Origin: Phycisphaerae bacterium
GTDB lineage: Bacteria; Planctomycetota; Phycisphaerae; UBA1845; Fen-1342
DNA: 46,084 bases
Direction of reading: 5' to 3'
Assembly: GCA_028279405.1 (NCBI GenBank)
Contig: JANQNU010000031.1
Span: 1 to 46,084 of the forward strand
Shown: one piece after another, positions 16,633 to 25,165 of the stretch
How positions within the stretch are numbered: the first letter of the stretch is position 1
Layout: each line of letters opens with the position of its first letter
The notes under the pieces: model-generated
What the model was told of the DNA's origin: nothing
What the model saw: only the letters and a program-made list of their open reading frames with translations
Databases searched by the model: none
Translations under genes and position numbers: made by a program

Positions 16633-16696
16633 GTACTCCTTCGCATAAAAAGCGTTGACAGCAATAACGACACTTCTAATATATGCGACGTAGTAC
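16633..16696 (+). promoter_or_regulatory. DUF1326 operon promoter with paired TetR-type sites
   Basis: TTGACA (16655-16660), 16-bp spacer, TAATAT (16677-16682) form a strong promoter. GTACTCCTTCGCATA (16633-16647) and, in opposite orientation, TATGCGACGTAGTAC (16682-16696) match at 12 of 15 positions when inverted and lie 49 bp apart. One covers the TetR gene's ribosome-site region, the other the -10 edge and transcription start. The geometry is like that at 7453-7518. Confidence 0.6.
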
Positions 16697-16745
16697 AAAA
16701 AGCAACGAGACACGAGTTTGGGCGCTGCATTGAGAGGTACGATCG

Positions 16746-17417
16746 ATGGATGAAGCTGTATTGAAACAGGGTCGGGGGACAGGCGGTTGGCGGATCGTCG
16801 GCGACTGGTTTGACGTCTGCTCCTGCAATGTTCCCTGCCCGTGCACGTTTGCGCAGCCGCCGACTGGCGAAACCTGCGACGTGATCTTTGCCTATCGCAT
16901 TCGCACGGGGCATTACGACGAGATCAGCCTCGCGGGGCTGAATGTCGTGCTGGTCGCGACCTTGACCGGCAACTCCTGGGAAGGCGGCGGCCTCGATGCC
17001 GGCGTTTTCTTTGACGCTTCCGCGAACGCCGATCAGCGCGAAGCGCTGGAGTTGATTTTCACCGGCCAGGTCGGGGGATGGATGGGCAGCTACGTCCCAA
17101 CGGCCTTAGGCGGGCTGCGAGGTATCGAGACCGCCGATATCTCCATCGAGATCGACGACTCCCTGGAACGCTGGCGGGTCGAGATTCCGGAAGTGCTCCG
17201 CGCCGCCGGCGAGGCGTTGACCGGGCCTACAGCCGATCCGACGCGTCGGGTCCAGACGCTCAACCCGCCGGGCAGCGAGGTCGGTCCGACCACGGCGGCG
17301 GTGACCTGGGGGAAGAGCGTCGAGGGTCGCTGGCGCGCGTTCGGGTTCTCGCAGGACATTCCCCGCGGACAGAACAGCAAGCACATCCCGTTTGAGTGGA
17401 GCGGACCGTGCAAGTGA
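16746..17417 (+). CDS. DUF1326 family protein, Cys-rich N-terminus
   Basis: 223 residues. The family hallmark is GDWFDVCSCNVPCPCTFAQP followed by GETCD: five Cys in about 20 residues, a likely metal-binding cluster. The rest (SLAGLNVVLVATLTGN; LIFTGQVGGWMG) follows the DUF1326 pattern through to the end, where SKHIPFEWSGPCK closes with another Cys. There is no signal peptide, so it is probably cytoplasmic. DUF1326 genes are often next to DUF2182 genes, as here; the biochemical role is unknown. It overlaps the next gene and is preceded by a TetR-controlled promoter. Confidence 0.85.
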   Translation: MDEAVLKQGRGTGGWRIVGDWFDVCSCNVPCPCTFAQPPTGETCDVIFAYRIRTGHYDEISLAGLNVVLVATLTGNSWEGGGLDAGVFFDASANADQREALELIFTGQVGGWMGSYVPTALGGLRGIETADISIEIDDSLERWRVEIPEVLRAAGEALTGPTADPTRRVQTLNPPGSEVGPTTAAVTWGKSVEGRWRAFGFSQDIPRGQNSKHIPFEWSGPCK

Positions 17418-18733
17418 CCGCCGAGGCGCGTCGCAATCATCCGCCCGGCAGGTTGCGATTCGATTCAGCGGCCGCCTGGTCCGTCGGGCTCGTCACCCTG
17501 GGTATTCTGGCGTGGATCGTTTCCGGGATCACGATGCCAGCGATGGACCGCGGCCCCGGGACGCCGCTCCACGGCTATCCGGCATTCGTGATGAGCTGGG
17601 TGCTGATGTTGACCGCCATGATGCTCCCCACGGAGCTCATCTACATCCGGGTCTTTGCCCAGCTTCTCGGCAACCGCGCTCGCGACAGAGATCGAACACC
17701 TTATGTCGTACTCTTCATCGCCGGGTATCTTCTGGCATGGATCGGGTATGGCACGATCGCCTTCGGGCTGGACGCTGCTGCTCGTTGGGCGGCATTTTCC
17801 TCCGTTGCCTGGAACCGCGAGGGTCCGTTGTTGGCCGGCTCCGTCCTGGTGCTGGCGGCTGCGTTCCAGGTCTCGCCGCTGAAACGCGCTTGCCTGACAC
17901 ACTGCCGTTCGCCGTTGGCATTCTACGCGCGCTATTGGCGCTTTGGCCTTCGGGGGAGCCTCTGGATGGGTTTCGGGCACGGCTTGATCTGTGTGGCTTG
18001 CTGCTGGGCGCTGATGGCCGTGATGTTCGCCGTCGGCGCCATGAACCTCGTGTGGATGGCGCTGCTGACAGCGCTCATGTTCGCAGAGAAGATCCTGCCT
18101 TACGGGCAACGGCTGGCTGTCCCGAGCGCAGCGTTGTTGATGACGATGGGCCTTTGGATCGCGATTGCTCCCGGATCCGTGCCGTTCCTGACCAATCCGC
18201 TGGCGCTCGGGAATGATCACGGCCCCGCTCGGACCACCGATATCGCGGCATCGGCCGAATCGGTGCACGCGCTTGTCGGCGAACAAGCACCGTCCTTTGC
18301 GCTCGCGGACGTCCAGGGTCTGCGTGTTTCGTTCAGCGATCTGAATCGGCACGGGCCGATCGTCATCGTCTTCTACTACGGTTATCGGTGCAGCCATTGC
18401 GTCGGTCAACTGTTCGGCTTGAGCGCGGCCATCCCACAGTTCAGACAGCGTGGCGTGACGGTCGTGGCCGTCGGCCCGGACGCGCCGCAACGGACCGCGA
18501 TCAAGTTCAGACGATACGGTGCCTTCGAATATCCAGTGCTCGCCGACGTCGACCGCAGCACAGCGCGCGCCTACGGCGTATACACCGAGGCGACCGCGTC
18601 GCGACCCGTGCTCGAGCAGCATGGGACATTTCTGGTCGATCGCGATGGGGTTGTGGTATGGGCCCACACCGGATCGGAACCATTCACGGACATCTCTGCA
18701 CTGCTTGCACGGATCGACGATCTGCCGAGGTGA
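17408..18733 (+). CDS. DUF2182 membrane protein fused to an AhpC/TSA-like redoxin domain
   Basis: 441 residues; the GTG at 17408 follows GGAG by 6 nt (GTG at 17396 or 17414 also possible). Residues ~15-265 are a DUF2182 multi-helix membrane domain (MSWVLMLTAMMLPTELIYIR; LKRACLTHCRSPLAFYARYW; MGFGHGLICVACCWALMAVM; FAEKILP), whose Cys/His/Glu are suspected metal ligands. Residues ~285-441 form a thioredoxin-fold domain of the AhpC/TSA type: GEQAPSFALADVQG, FYYGYRCSHCVGQL with C328-S-H-C331, then VVAVGPDA and QHGTFLVDRDGVVVWAHTG. I am not aware of this fusion as a standard architecture. It suggests that the membrane part supplies or uses redox equivalents. Confidence 0.85.
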   Translation: MQVTAEARRNHPPGRLRFDSAAAWSVGLVTLGILAWIVSGITMPAMDRGPGTPLHGYPAFVMSWVLMLTAMMLPTELIYIRVFAQLLGNRARDRDRTPYVVLFIAGYLLAWIGYGTIAFGLDAAARWAAFSSVAWNREGPLLAGSVLVLAAAFQVSPLKRACLTHCRSPLAFYARYWRFGLRGSLWMGFGHGLICVACCWALMAVMFAVGAMNLVWMALLTALMFAEKILPYGQRLAVPSAALLMTMGLWIAIAPGSVPFLTNPLALGNDHGPARTTDIAASAESVHALVGEQAPSFALADVQGLRVSFSDLNRHGPIVIVFYYGYRCSHCVGQLFGLSAAIPQFRQRGVTVVAVGPDAPQRTAIKFRRYGAFEYPVLADVDRSTARAYGVYTEATASRPVLEQHGTFLVDRDGVVVWAHTGSEPFTDISALLARIDDLPR

Positions 18734-18772
18734 ATTCAGCTTCGCACCGCGCCCCGGCGATCGTCCCCGTGA

Positions 18773-21439
18773 CTACGGGCACGGTCTTCCGGCCAAGCGC
18801 TGCAGGATGGCTGCGTCGCGGAGGTCCGAGTCGCCGTCGCCATCCAGGTCGCGGCCCGCGCATGCATTGTCGAGCGGATTGTCAGGACCCGCTGTGCACT
18901 CCACGTGCGCCAGGTAATCGACCCCGCAGACCAGGAATCCGGCCAGGCACGCCGCGTCGTTCGCGTCCGCCAGGCCGTCACCGTCGAGGTCCACGGGATC
19001 CAGCAGGAACGCTGTCCGGTCGTCGGCGTCAACCATCCCGTTCCGGTCGACGTCGAACGGCCGGTAGAATGCTGCGAGCCATTCGATCTCGGTATCGGAA
19101 AGACTCCGATCGAAGATCAACACGTCGTCCACCCGTCCGTCCAGCGGTCGGTTGCGTTCCGGCTGGTTACCGATCGCGGCCGGCACGACCGGATCGGTTG
19201 CCACACGTCCGGACTTGGCGGTCACGCCGACGAGTATGCCGTCCTGCCAGATTCGCATCGCGGCGCCATCATAGGTGGCCGCGACGTGCGTCCAAGTCCC
19301 GGTGGACAGGGCCCTATCCGCGATCAGGGTCGTCGTGCCGCCGTTGGTGGTCTTCAGTCGAAATCGCAGAACATGATCGCCACCTGCCGCCAGCGTGCTC
19401 AGCATCCACCAGTGATCGTCGTCCGCAACGCCGGACGCTTTGCTGAGGATTCGTCCGTCCATTTGCTCGAAGTCGTCGAATTGCACCCACGCACTGAGCG
19501 TCAGCGCTTCGCTGTCGATATCGAGGAAACCCAGGTCAATTACGTCATCGATCCCGTCGAATGCGGCTGCGAACTTCGCGTCGGGGGTTCGGCCGTCCGC
19601 CCAGACCGGGCCGTCGAACGTGCCGTGGTGGCTGCCGCGGGCCGTGTCGAGCGCGATCGGCCCGGCCCCCTCGTCGAATCGCCACGCAACGATCGGTCCG
19701 TCATCCAGCCGGTCGAGGCACGGCACCACGAACAGCGTCACGGTATCTTTGGAAACGCTGAGTTCGTCAGCGAGTTCGTATTCGAAGGTGTACCGACCCG
19801 TCTCGGTCGGTGTGAAGTACGCAACCGTTTCGTCGTCGTTCAGCAGCGCGACCGGCGTTCCCGTGACCTGCCGCCATCCATCGACCAGCAGCAGTTCGTC
19901 GGTGTCCGGATCGACCGAAGCGGTTCCGCTCAGGTACGCCTGCTCACCCACGACAACGGTACGATCCGCGCCAGCATTCGCGATCGGCGGTTGATTGCAA
20001 GTCGCGTCCGCGCAGATCGCGTAAAACGCCTCGACGATCGGACTGGGTGCGAGATCCGGTGCGTATCCCCGCGCCCGGATCGTCGTCGATTCGGTCAGCA
20101 TGATCGGGGCTACGTACAACGCGCTCTGTTCTGTCGGCGGGCTGCCGTCCAGCGTGTAACGAATGACGGCGTCGGGTGTGGTAGCAGAGAGTGTGACCGT
20201 GACCGACTCCAGATAGCTCCCCGCCATGGGCGCGAAGCGGGGGGCGGACACCGACGACGCGCCGGTGAACCGAATGCGGTGCACGCGCCCGTTGAACGTC
20301 TGGTAGGTCGTGTACATGTAGTAGAGATCCCCGTCGGGCCCGATCCGGATGTTGACCGGCTTGATGACGTCGTCTGCAAACCGTTCGGTCGTCAGATCGG
20401 TTTCCGACCGTACGGTGTTGATCACGCCGGTCGGGCTGCCGTTGCTACCCCAATGGCACACGAACAGGCGTCCGTCGTACTCAGGCGGCAGGGTACCGCT
20501 GCTACCGTCGTACCAGGCCCCGCCGGTAATCAGCTTGTCCGCATTGCCGCCGCTGATCGAGGTGTTGTGCCAAGCGCCGCGCTCGACGCCGATTCCGTTG
20601 AACCCCTGGTGACCGAAGTTCGCGCCGGCTTCGACTCGCAGAACGTTGGTCTTGCTGGGCCCGTTGGCCTCGTTGACGTAGAGCGTACCTGTTGCCGAGT
20701 TGTAGGTCATTGAGAACGGATTGCGCAGCCCGAGGCAATAGATCGCGCGCAATGCCCCGGTCGCCTGATTGTAGAACGGGTTGTCCGTCGGGATCGTACC
20801 GTCGGGGTTGATTCGGTAGACCTTGCCGGTGTACGTGCCGAGCGATTGCACGTTGGCGCCGCCGTTCCAGCCGTCGCCGGTTGCGATGTAGAGCGTGCCG
20901 TCGCTTCCGAAGTCAACGGCACCGCCGTTGTGGCTGCCGCTGGATGCCGTGGAGTTGAATGGAAACTCCATGAGCAGTGTTTCGCCGGGCAGGGCGCGCC
21001 GTTCGTCGAGCGGGCCCTGCTGAACGCGCACCAGTCGGTTGTGCCGTGGATTGTGTTTCATGTAGAAGACATAGATATACCCGTTGGTTGCAAAGTCCGG
21101 ATCGAACGCGAAGTCGCGCAGCCCCGACGAGCGGTGCGCCGTCGGCATGCCGTTCTCGTCCACCGGCACGTCGAACGTCGCGTACGGTTGTGCGTCAACG
21201 ATCCACTGGTCAAGGCCAGCGTCATAGGTCGCCGTGCGCAGGGCACCCAGCACGCGCTCTGAGAAGAACAGCCGCCCGTCCGGCGAGAATTTGAAACCGC
21301 TCGGGGAGTCTATCCCGCCAAGCACCTGCTCATCGATGAAACCGTTCGGCGGCGCCCCTCGCGCCACGCCAAGTGCACCGATCAGCAACCCCCAACCTGC
21401 TATCCGTGGAATCAATCCCAGACCCATCCGAGTTTCCAT
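18773..21439 (-). CDS. Secreted PQQ-type sugar dehydrogenase-like protein with CHB_HEX, PKD, LamG and dockerin-like domains
   Basis: 888 residues. The ATG at 21439 has GGAGG 5 nt upstream; the signal peptide is IAGWGLLIGALGVARG. Domains by eye: glucose/sorbosone dehydrogenase beta-propeller (~28-395: GIDSPSGFKFSPDGRLFFSE, HNGGAVDFGSDGTLYIATGD, LGLRNPFSMTYNSATG); a chitobiase-like C-terminal fold (~400-470: IRYTLDGSPPTEQSALY); PKD (~485-570: PPIANAGADRTVVVG); concanavalin/LamG (~581-790: AWRFDEGAGPIALDTARGSH, LTLSAWVQFDDFEQ); and an EF-hand/dockerin-like tail (FDVDRNGMVDADDRTAF, DLDGDGLADANDAACL). It probably oxidises or binds sugars outside the cytoplasm and is surface-attached. It is convergent with the DUF2182 gene. 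Confidence 0.88.
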   Translation of the reverse strand: METRMGLGLIPRIAGWGLLIGALGVARGAPPNGFIDEQVLGGIDSPSGFKFSPDGRLFFSERVLGALRTATYDAGLDQWIVDAQPYATFDVPVDENGMPTAHRSSGLRDFAFDPDFATNGYIYVFYMKHNPRHNRLVRVQQGPLDERRALPGETLLMEFPFNSTASSGSHNGGAVDFGSDGTLYIATGDGWNGGANVQSLGTYTGKVYRINPDGTIPTDNPFYNQATGALRAIYCLGLRNPFSMTYNSATGTLYVNEANGPSKTNVLRVEAGANFGHQGFNGIGVERGAWHNTSISGGNADKLITGGAWYDGSSGTLPPEYDGRLFVCHWGSNGSPTGVINTVRSETDLTTERFADDVIKPVNIRIGPDGDLYYMYTTYQTFNGRVHRIRFTGASSVSAPRFAPMAGSYLESVTVTLSATTPDAVIRYTLDGSPPTEQSALYVAPIMLTESTTIRARGYAPDLAPSPIVEAFYAICADATCNQPPIANAGADRTVVVGEQAYLSGTASVDPDTDELLLVDGWRQVTGTPVALLNDDETVAYFTPTETGRYTFEYELADELSVSKDTVTLFVVPCLDRLDDGPIVAWRFDEGAGPIALDTARGSHHGTFDGPVWADGRTPDAKFAAAFDGIDDVIDLGFLDIDSEALTLSAWVQFDDFEQMDGRILSKASGVADDDHWWMLSTLAAGGDHVLRFRLKTTNGGTTTLIADRALSTGTWTHVAATYDGAAMRIWQDGILVGVTAKSGRVATDPVVPAAIGNQPERNRPLDGRVDDVLIFDRSLSDTEIEWLAAFYRPFDVDRNGMVDADDRTAFLLDPVDLDGDGLADANDAACLAGFLVCGVDYLAHVECTAGPDNPLDNACAGRDLDGDGDSDLRDAAILQRLAGRPCP

Positions 21440-21584
21440 CCCAGCCTCCATCTCAGCGCTTTCATCCCCGCGTCCATCCCATCCAGATCCTACCATACGA
21501 TCGTTCGGCGGCCGCGGATGCTGCGCAAACCGTCGCAGGCGCCCTGATTGTACTCGGATACGTCGTTTCACGGAGATACTCGGT

Positions 21585-21610
21585 GCCCCACCCCATCCTG
21601 GGGTGAGGGA
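21585..21610. repeat. REP-like palindrome
   Basis: GCCCCACCCCATCCTGGGGT followed by GAGGGA belongs to the CCCCACCC/GGGTGGGG hairpin family found elsewhere in the window. It is the only copy seen in a divergent (5'-5') gap, about 90 bp before nadB. Confidence 0.7.
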
Positions 21611-21700
21611 CTGACAATCACGGTGGATGAATGAAGCATGTAGCGCCAATATCGGATCATCCCCATGCCTTGTTTGCGCTCTGACGCTACAGTCTTGTAG

Positions 21701-23401
21701 ATGAATGCGCTCTTTGACGAACGACGCTACCTGATCCCGTTCAAGTCGCGACTGTTGCCGCAGATTTTCACGGACACACTCGTCATTGGCGCCGGCGTCG
21801 CCGGTCTGCGCGCCGCGTTGAGTGCCCATGCACATGGAGAGGTGATCGTACTTGGCAAGGCCGGCCCCACGGGCACCAGCTCTGCATGGGCGCAGGGTGG
21901 TGTCGCAGTGCCGATCGGACCGAGCGACTCTCCGCGGTCCCACGCGCGTGATACCGTGAACGCTGGTGCGGGCCTTTGCGACGCGTCCGCCGTTCGGCTG
22001 GTCGTCGATGGCGCGGCCGAGCGCATTCGCGAATTGCTCGATTGGGGACTTCAGCTGGATCGTGGCCCGGACGGGGCGCTGGCTTTCGGGACGGAAGCGG
22101 CGCATGCTCATCCGCGCGTGCTGCACGCCAATGGTGACGAAACCGGTCGTGAACTCGTCCGATGCCTCTACGACCGCGTCTGCCGAACGGACGCCATCCG
22201 GTTCTTCGACGGGTGTTTCGCGATCGACCTGCTGTCGGCATCATCGGAGCCGGGTGCCCCGGTCCTGGGGGCGCTCACCCATCATGCTCGTTTCGGGCTC
22301 CAGGTCATCTGGGCCCGCGCGACGATTCTCGCGACTGGCGGTGCCAGCACCATGTTTCGCGAGACAACCAACCCCACTGGAACCACCGGCGATGGCCTTG
22401 CGATGGCCTTCCGCGCGGGTGCGTACGTGGCCGACATGGCCTTCGTGCAGTTCCATCCAACGGCACTCTACATCGCAGGGGCGCCACGCGCGCTCATCAG
22501 CGAGGCCGTGCGCGGCGAAGGCGCCCACCTCGTCGACCATGACGGTACGCGGTTCATGCTCGATGCCGACCAGCGGGCCGAGCTGGCCCCGCGCGATGTC
22601 GTCAGTCGGGCTATTGCCGGCCACCTCCGCGCTGTACGCGCAACGCACGTCTTTCTCGACGCGCGTCACCTGCGCAACTTTGCCCGACGATTCCCGGCCA
22701 TCACCGCCTTGCTCCGCTCGTACGAGCTCGATCCCGCCAGCGACCTGATCCCGATCAAGCCGGCTGCGCACTACGTCATCGGCGGCGTCCACACCGATCT
22801 CGCGGGTCGTACCAACGTGCCCGGGCTTTACGCCGCCGGCGAAGTCGCATCCATTGGCCTGCACGGCGCCAACCGCCTCGCCAGCAACTCACTGCTGGAG
22901 GGACTCGTGATGGGCGAGGTTGCGGGCCGTGCCGCGCGTGAAAGCGTGCTCGACGACGGTCCTCCGACCGATCTCCCGCCGAGTCCCTGGACCGTTTCCG
23001 CCTCTGCCACGCCACCGGCGATCGAGAGTCGGCTGCGGCCATCCGATCGCGGCGAGCTCGACATCGCGGACGTGATCAGCTCGTTGCGCTCTGCCTTGTG
23101 GCGCAACGCCGGCGTCGAGCGCAGCGGCGTTCGCCTGCGTGATGTCGCCGACATGATCGATTTCTGGGCCCGCTATACTCTCGACAAGGTGTTTAACGAT
23201 CCGTCGGCCTGGCAAGCGCAGAACCTGCTGCTGGCCGGGGCGCTGCTGAGCCGTGCTGCCGTCTGGCGCGAAGAATCGCGCGGCTGCCACTGGCGTGAGG
23301 ATACGCCCGAGCCGTGCGACGTCTTTCGCGTCCACGACCTCTGGCGCCGAGGCGATGCGAAACCGACGATCCGAGCCGTGGACACCGCCGACGACGTGTA
23401 A
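21701..23401 (+). CDS. nadB: L-aspartate oxidase
   Basis: 566 residues. FAD-binding motif VIGAGVAGLRAALSAHAHGE at the N-terminus, then GPTGTSSAWAQGGVAV, RVLHANGDETGREL, MAFVQFHPTALYIAGAPRAL, EAVRGEGAHLVD and ASIGLHGANRLASNSLLEGL, the full set of NadB/fumarate-reductase flavoprotein landmarks; the C-terminal helical domain is present. It converts L-aspartate to iminoaspartate, the first step of de novo NAD synthesis, and hands the unstable product to NadA, encoded 23 bp downstream. No nadC is present in the window. Confidence 0.95.
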   Translation: MNALFDERRYLIPFKSRLLPQIFTDTLVIGAGVAGLRAALSAHAHGEVIVLGKAGPTGTSSAWAQGGVAVPIGPSDSPRSHARDTVNAGAGLCDASAVRLVVDGAAERIRELLDWGLQLDRGPDGALAFGTEAAHAHPRVLHANGDETGRELVRCLYDRVCRTDAIRFFDGCFAIDLLSASSEPGAPVLGALTHHARFGLQVIWARATILATGGASTMFRETTNPTGTTGDGLAMAFRAGAYVADMAFVQFHPTALYIAGAPRALISEAVRGEGAHLVDHDGTRFMLDADQRAELAPRDVVSRAIAGHLRAVRATHVFLDARHLRNFARRFPAITALLRSYELDPASDLIPIKPAAHYVIGGVHTDLAGRTNVPGLYAAGEVASIGLHGANRLASNSLLEGLVMGEVAGRAARESVLDDGPPTDLPPSPWTVSASATPPAIESRLRPSDRGELDIADVISSLRSALWRNAGVERSGVRLRDVADMIDFWARYTLDKVFNDPSAWQAQNLLLAGALLSRAAVWREESRGCHWREDTPEPCDVFRVHDLWRRGDAKPTIRAVDTADDV

Positions 23402-23424
23402 CGCCGCTGAATGGGACCGCAATA

Positions 23425-24753
23425 ATGATCAACGATCACCGCGACCACGCGAACGCTGCCTTCCAGTTGCTTCCGGCGCTGCCGATCTGTCAGACCGACT
23501 TGCCGCTCGACTGGTACCAGCCCGCGTTCCGTCCCTACGCCGAGGAATATATGGCGCTCCCCGATCGTTTGCCGGAAACCGTGCTGCCGTGGCTCGACGG
23601 CTACGTCCGGCCTGCCATCGATGCCTTCGGGGACTCGCTTCTGCTCGTCGCGCACTACTACATGGGCGGTGAGATCGTCAAGCTCGTCGAGCGCTACGGC
23701 GGTCGCGTCGCCGACAGCTACGAACTCGCACTCCAGGCCCGGCGCCATCCCGAGAAAAAACTAATTGTCGAGTCGGCCGTTCATTTCATGGCCGAGGCCA
23801 TCGCGATTCTGGCGAACGACGATCAACAGGTGTGGATCACCAACCCGAAGGCCGGATGCACGATGGAGATGTGGGCCAAAGATGACATGGTCCTGCCGAT
23901 CGTCGACCAGTTGCAGGAACGCTACGGCGACGAGTTGGTCGTCGTTGCCTACATGAACACTTCGGGCCGGCTCAAGGCGCTCGCCGGACGCACTCGTGGA
24001 GCCGTGTGTACCAGCTCGAATGCACACCAGGTCATGCAGTGGGCACTGCGCCAGGGTCGACGGGTCCTCTTCCTGCCGGACGAACACCTCGGACGAAACA
24101 CCGCTCGCGGACTCGATGTTCCTTCGGACGAAATCGTTCTGCTACCCGATCCGCGCGTCGGGCTTGCGCGTATCGACGACCGAACCATCGCCGGCGGGCT
24201 CGAGCGGTTGGATCGCGCACGGGTCCTCCTCTGGGGTTCATCGTGCGGCGTCCATACGATCTTCACCCCCGAGATGGTCGAGTGGCACCGCGCGCAAGGC
24301 CGCCAGGTGCTGGTGCACCCGGAGTCGCCGTTCGACGTCGTCACGGCCGCTGACGGCGTCGGTAGTACCAAGTACCTGTGGCAACGGATCATGGACGCGC
24401 CCGCGGGGACGTTCTTCGCGGTCGGCACCGAAGGGCATTTTGTTCGCAACGCTCGCGCCCAAGCCAGCGCTCGCGGCGTCGATGTGTGTCACCTCGCCGA
24501 GGTCCCGGGCGCTACCCAGGGCGGGTGCGGCTGCGCGACGATGAGTCGCAACGATCCCCCCCATCTGGCCGCCATGCTCGACCTGCTCCGTCGCGGTGAA
24601 CCACCCGAGATCAATCGCGTGTTGCCGGGCGACGCCGTCAACGAACGAACCATGCAGCGCGACCGACTCGACCCGGAAGAGCGCGCGACACTGACGCGCG
24701 AAGCGCGCCAGGCGATCGAACGCATGATCGAGATCGTCGAGTCCACGCCCTGA
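23425..24753 (+). CDS. nadA: Quinolinate synthase
   Basis: 442 residues from the ATG at 23425. The repeated Rossmann-like motifs of NadA are visible (LLLVAHYYMGGEIVKL; GRVADSYELA; AVCTSSNAHQVMQWAL; LFLPDEHLGRNTA). Three conserved Fe-S cysteines are likely C145 (NPKAGCTMEMW), C274 (WGSSCGVHTIF) and C368 or C370 (QGGCGCATM). It condenses iminoaspartate with dihydroxyacetone phosphate to quinolinate. It is longer than the E. coli enzyme, with N-terminal and C-terminal extensions. It forms an operon with nadB. Confidence 0.94.
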   Translation: MINDHRDHANAAFQLLPALPICQTDLPLDWYQPAFRPYAEEYMALPDRLPETVLPWLDGYVRPAIDAFGDSLLLVAHYYMGGEIVKLVERYGGRVADSYELALQARRHPEKKLIVESAVHFMAEAIAILANDDQQVWITNPKAGCTMEMWAKDDMVLPIVDQLQERYGDELVVVAYMNTSGRLKALAGRTRGAVCTSSNAHQVMQWALRQGRRVLFLPDEHLGRNTARGLDVPSDEIVLLPDPRVGLARIDDRTIAGGLERLDRARVLLWGSSCGVHTIFTPEMVEWHRAQGRQVLVHPESPFDVVTAADGVGSTKYLWQRIMDAPAGTFFAVGTEGHFVRNARAQASARGVDVCHLAEVPGATQGGCGCATMSRNDPPHLAAMLDLLRRGEPPEINRVLPGDAVNERTMQRDRLDPEERATLTREARQAIERMIEIVESTP

Positions 24754-24780
24754 AACGCCGCCGTCGACCCAGCCGCGACC

Positions 24781-25144
24781 CGCGCCCCGAATCACCGATG
24801 ACCCTGCGAGGACTCGCGCCCCGAATCGACGCCGATGATCCTATGATGGCCCGCGCCCCGAATCGCTGTTGACCCGACGACGGCCGGTCACAGCGATCCT
24901 GCATTAACAGGTGGGTGGGGCGGGCGTCTCGCCCGCCGTTTCACCGCTCGCTCGCGCTCGTGGCTCGTACTCGGGTGGCACTGGCGGCTTGCCCGCCAGT
25001 GGTAGGGTGCGTTTCCATCATGGAATGCATCTCGGTCGTGGTGCCCCACCCTTCTAGCGTGGGTGAGGCAGTCCTCGCTTTGCGCTCGGGCCTTGTTCTT
25101 GGGTTTCACTGGCGCGCGGTGCTCCACCCTTCTAAGGTGGGGGA
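24781..25144. repeat. Intergenic repeat cluster between convergent nadA and hydrolase genes
   Basis: This 412-bp gap holds no gene that I can support. It contains three copies of CGCGCCCCGAATC (24781, 24815, 24852) within degenerate 34-37-bp units; the palindrome GGCGGGCgtctcGCCCGCC (24919-24937); CACTGGCGG/CCGCCAGTG (24979-25001); and two CCCCACCC-type hairpins (25043-25069 and 25121-25144). The last, CCACCCTTCTAAGGTGGGGG, is nearly identical to the reconstructed insertion site of the IS110 element at 39057-40392. Confidence 0.85.
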
Positions 25145-25165
25145 CGTGTCTTGTTGCAGGCAAAC

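Noticed and set aside
18905-20713. 602-codon open frame on the + strand
   Set aside because: It lies wholly opposite the secreted sugar dehydrogenase-like gene, has Arg/Val/Asp-rich sequence without domains or ribosome site; it is a by-product of high GC.
21440-22126. N-terminal extension of the sugar dehydrogenase gene upstream of 21439
   Set aside because: The frame happens to stay open through the nadB promoter and 5' end, but the signal peptide and ribosome site define the start at 21439.
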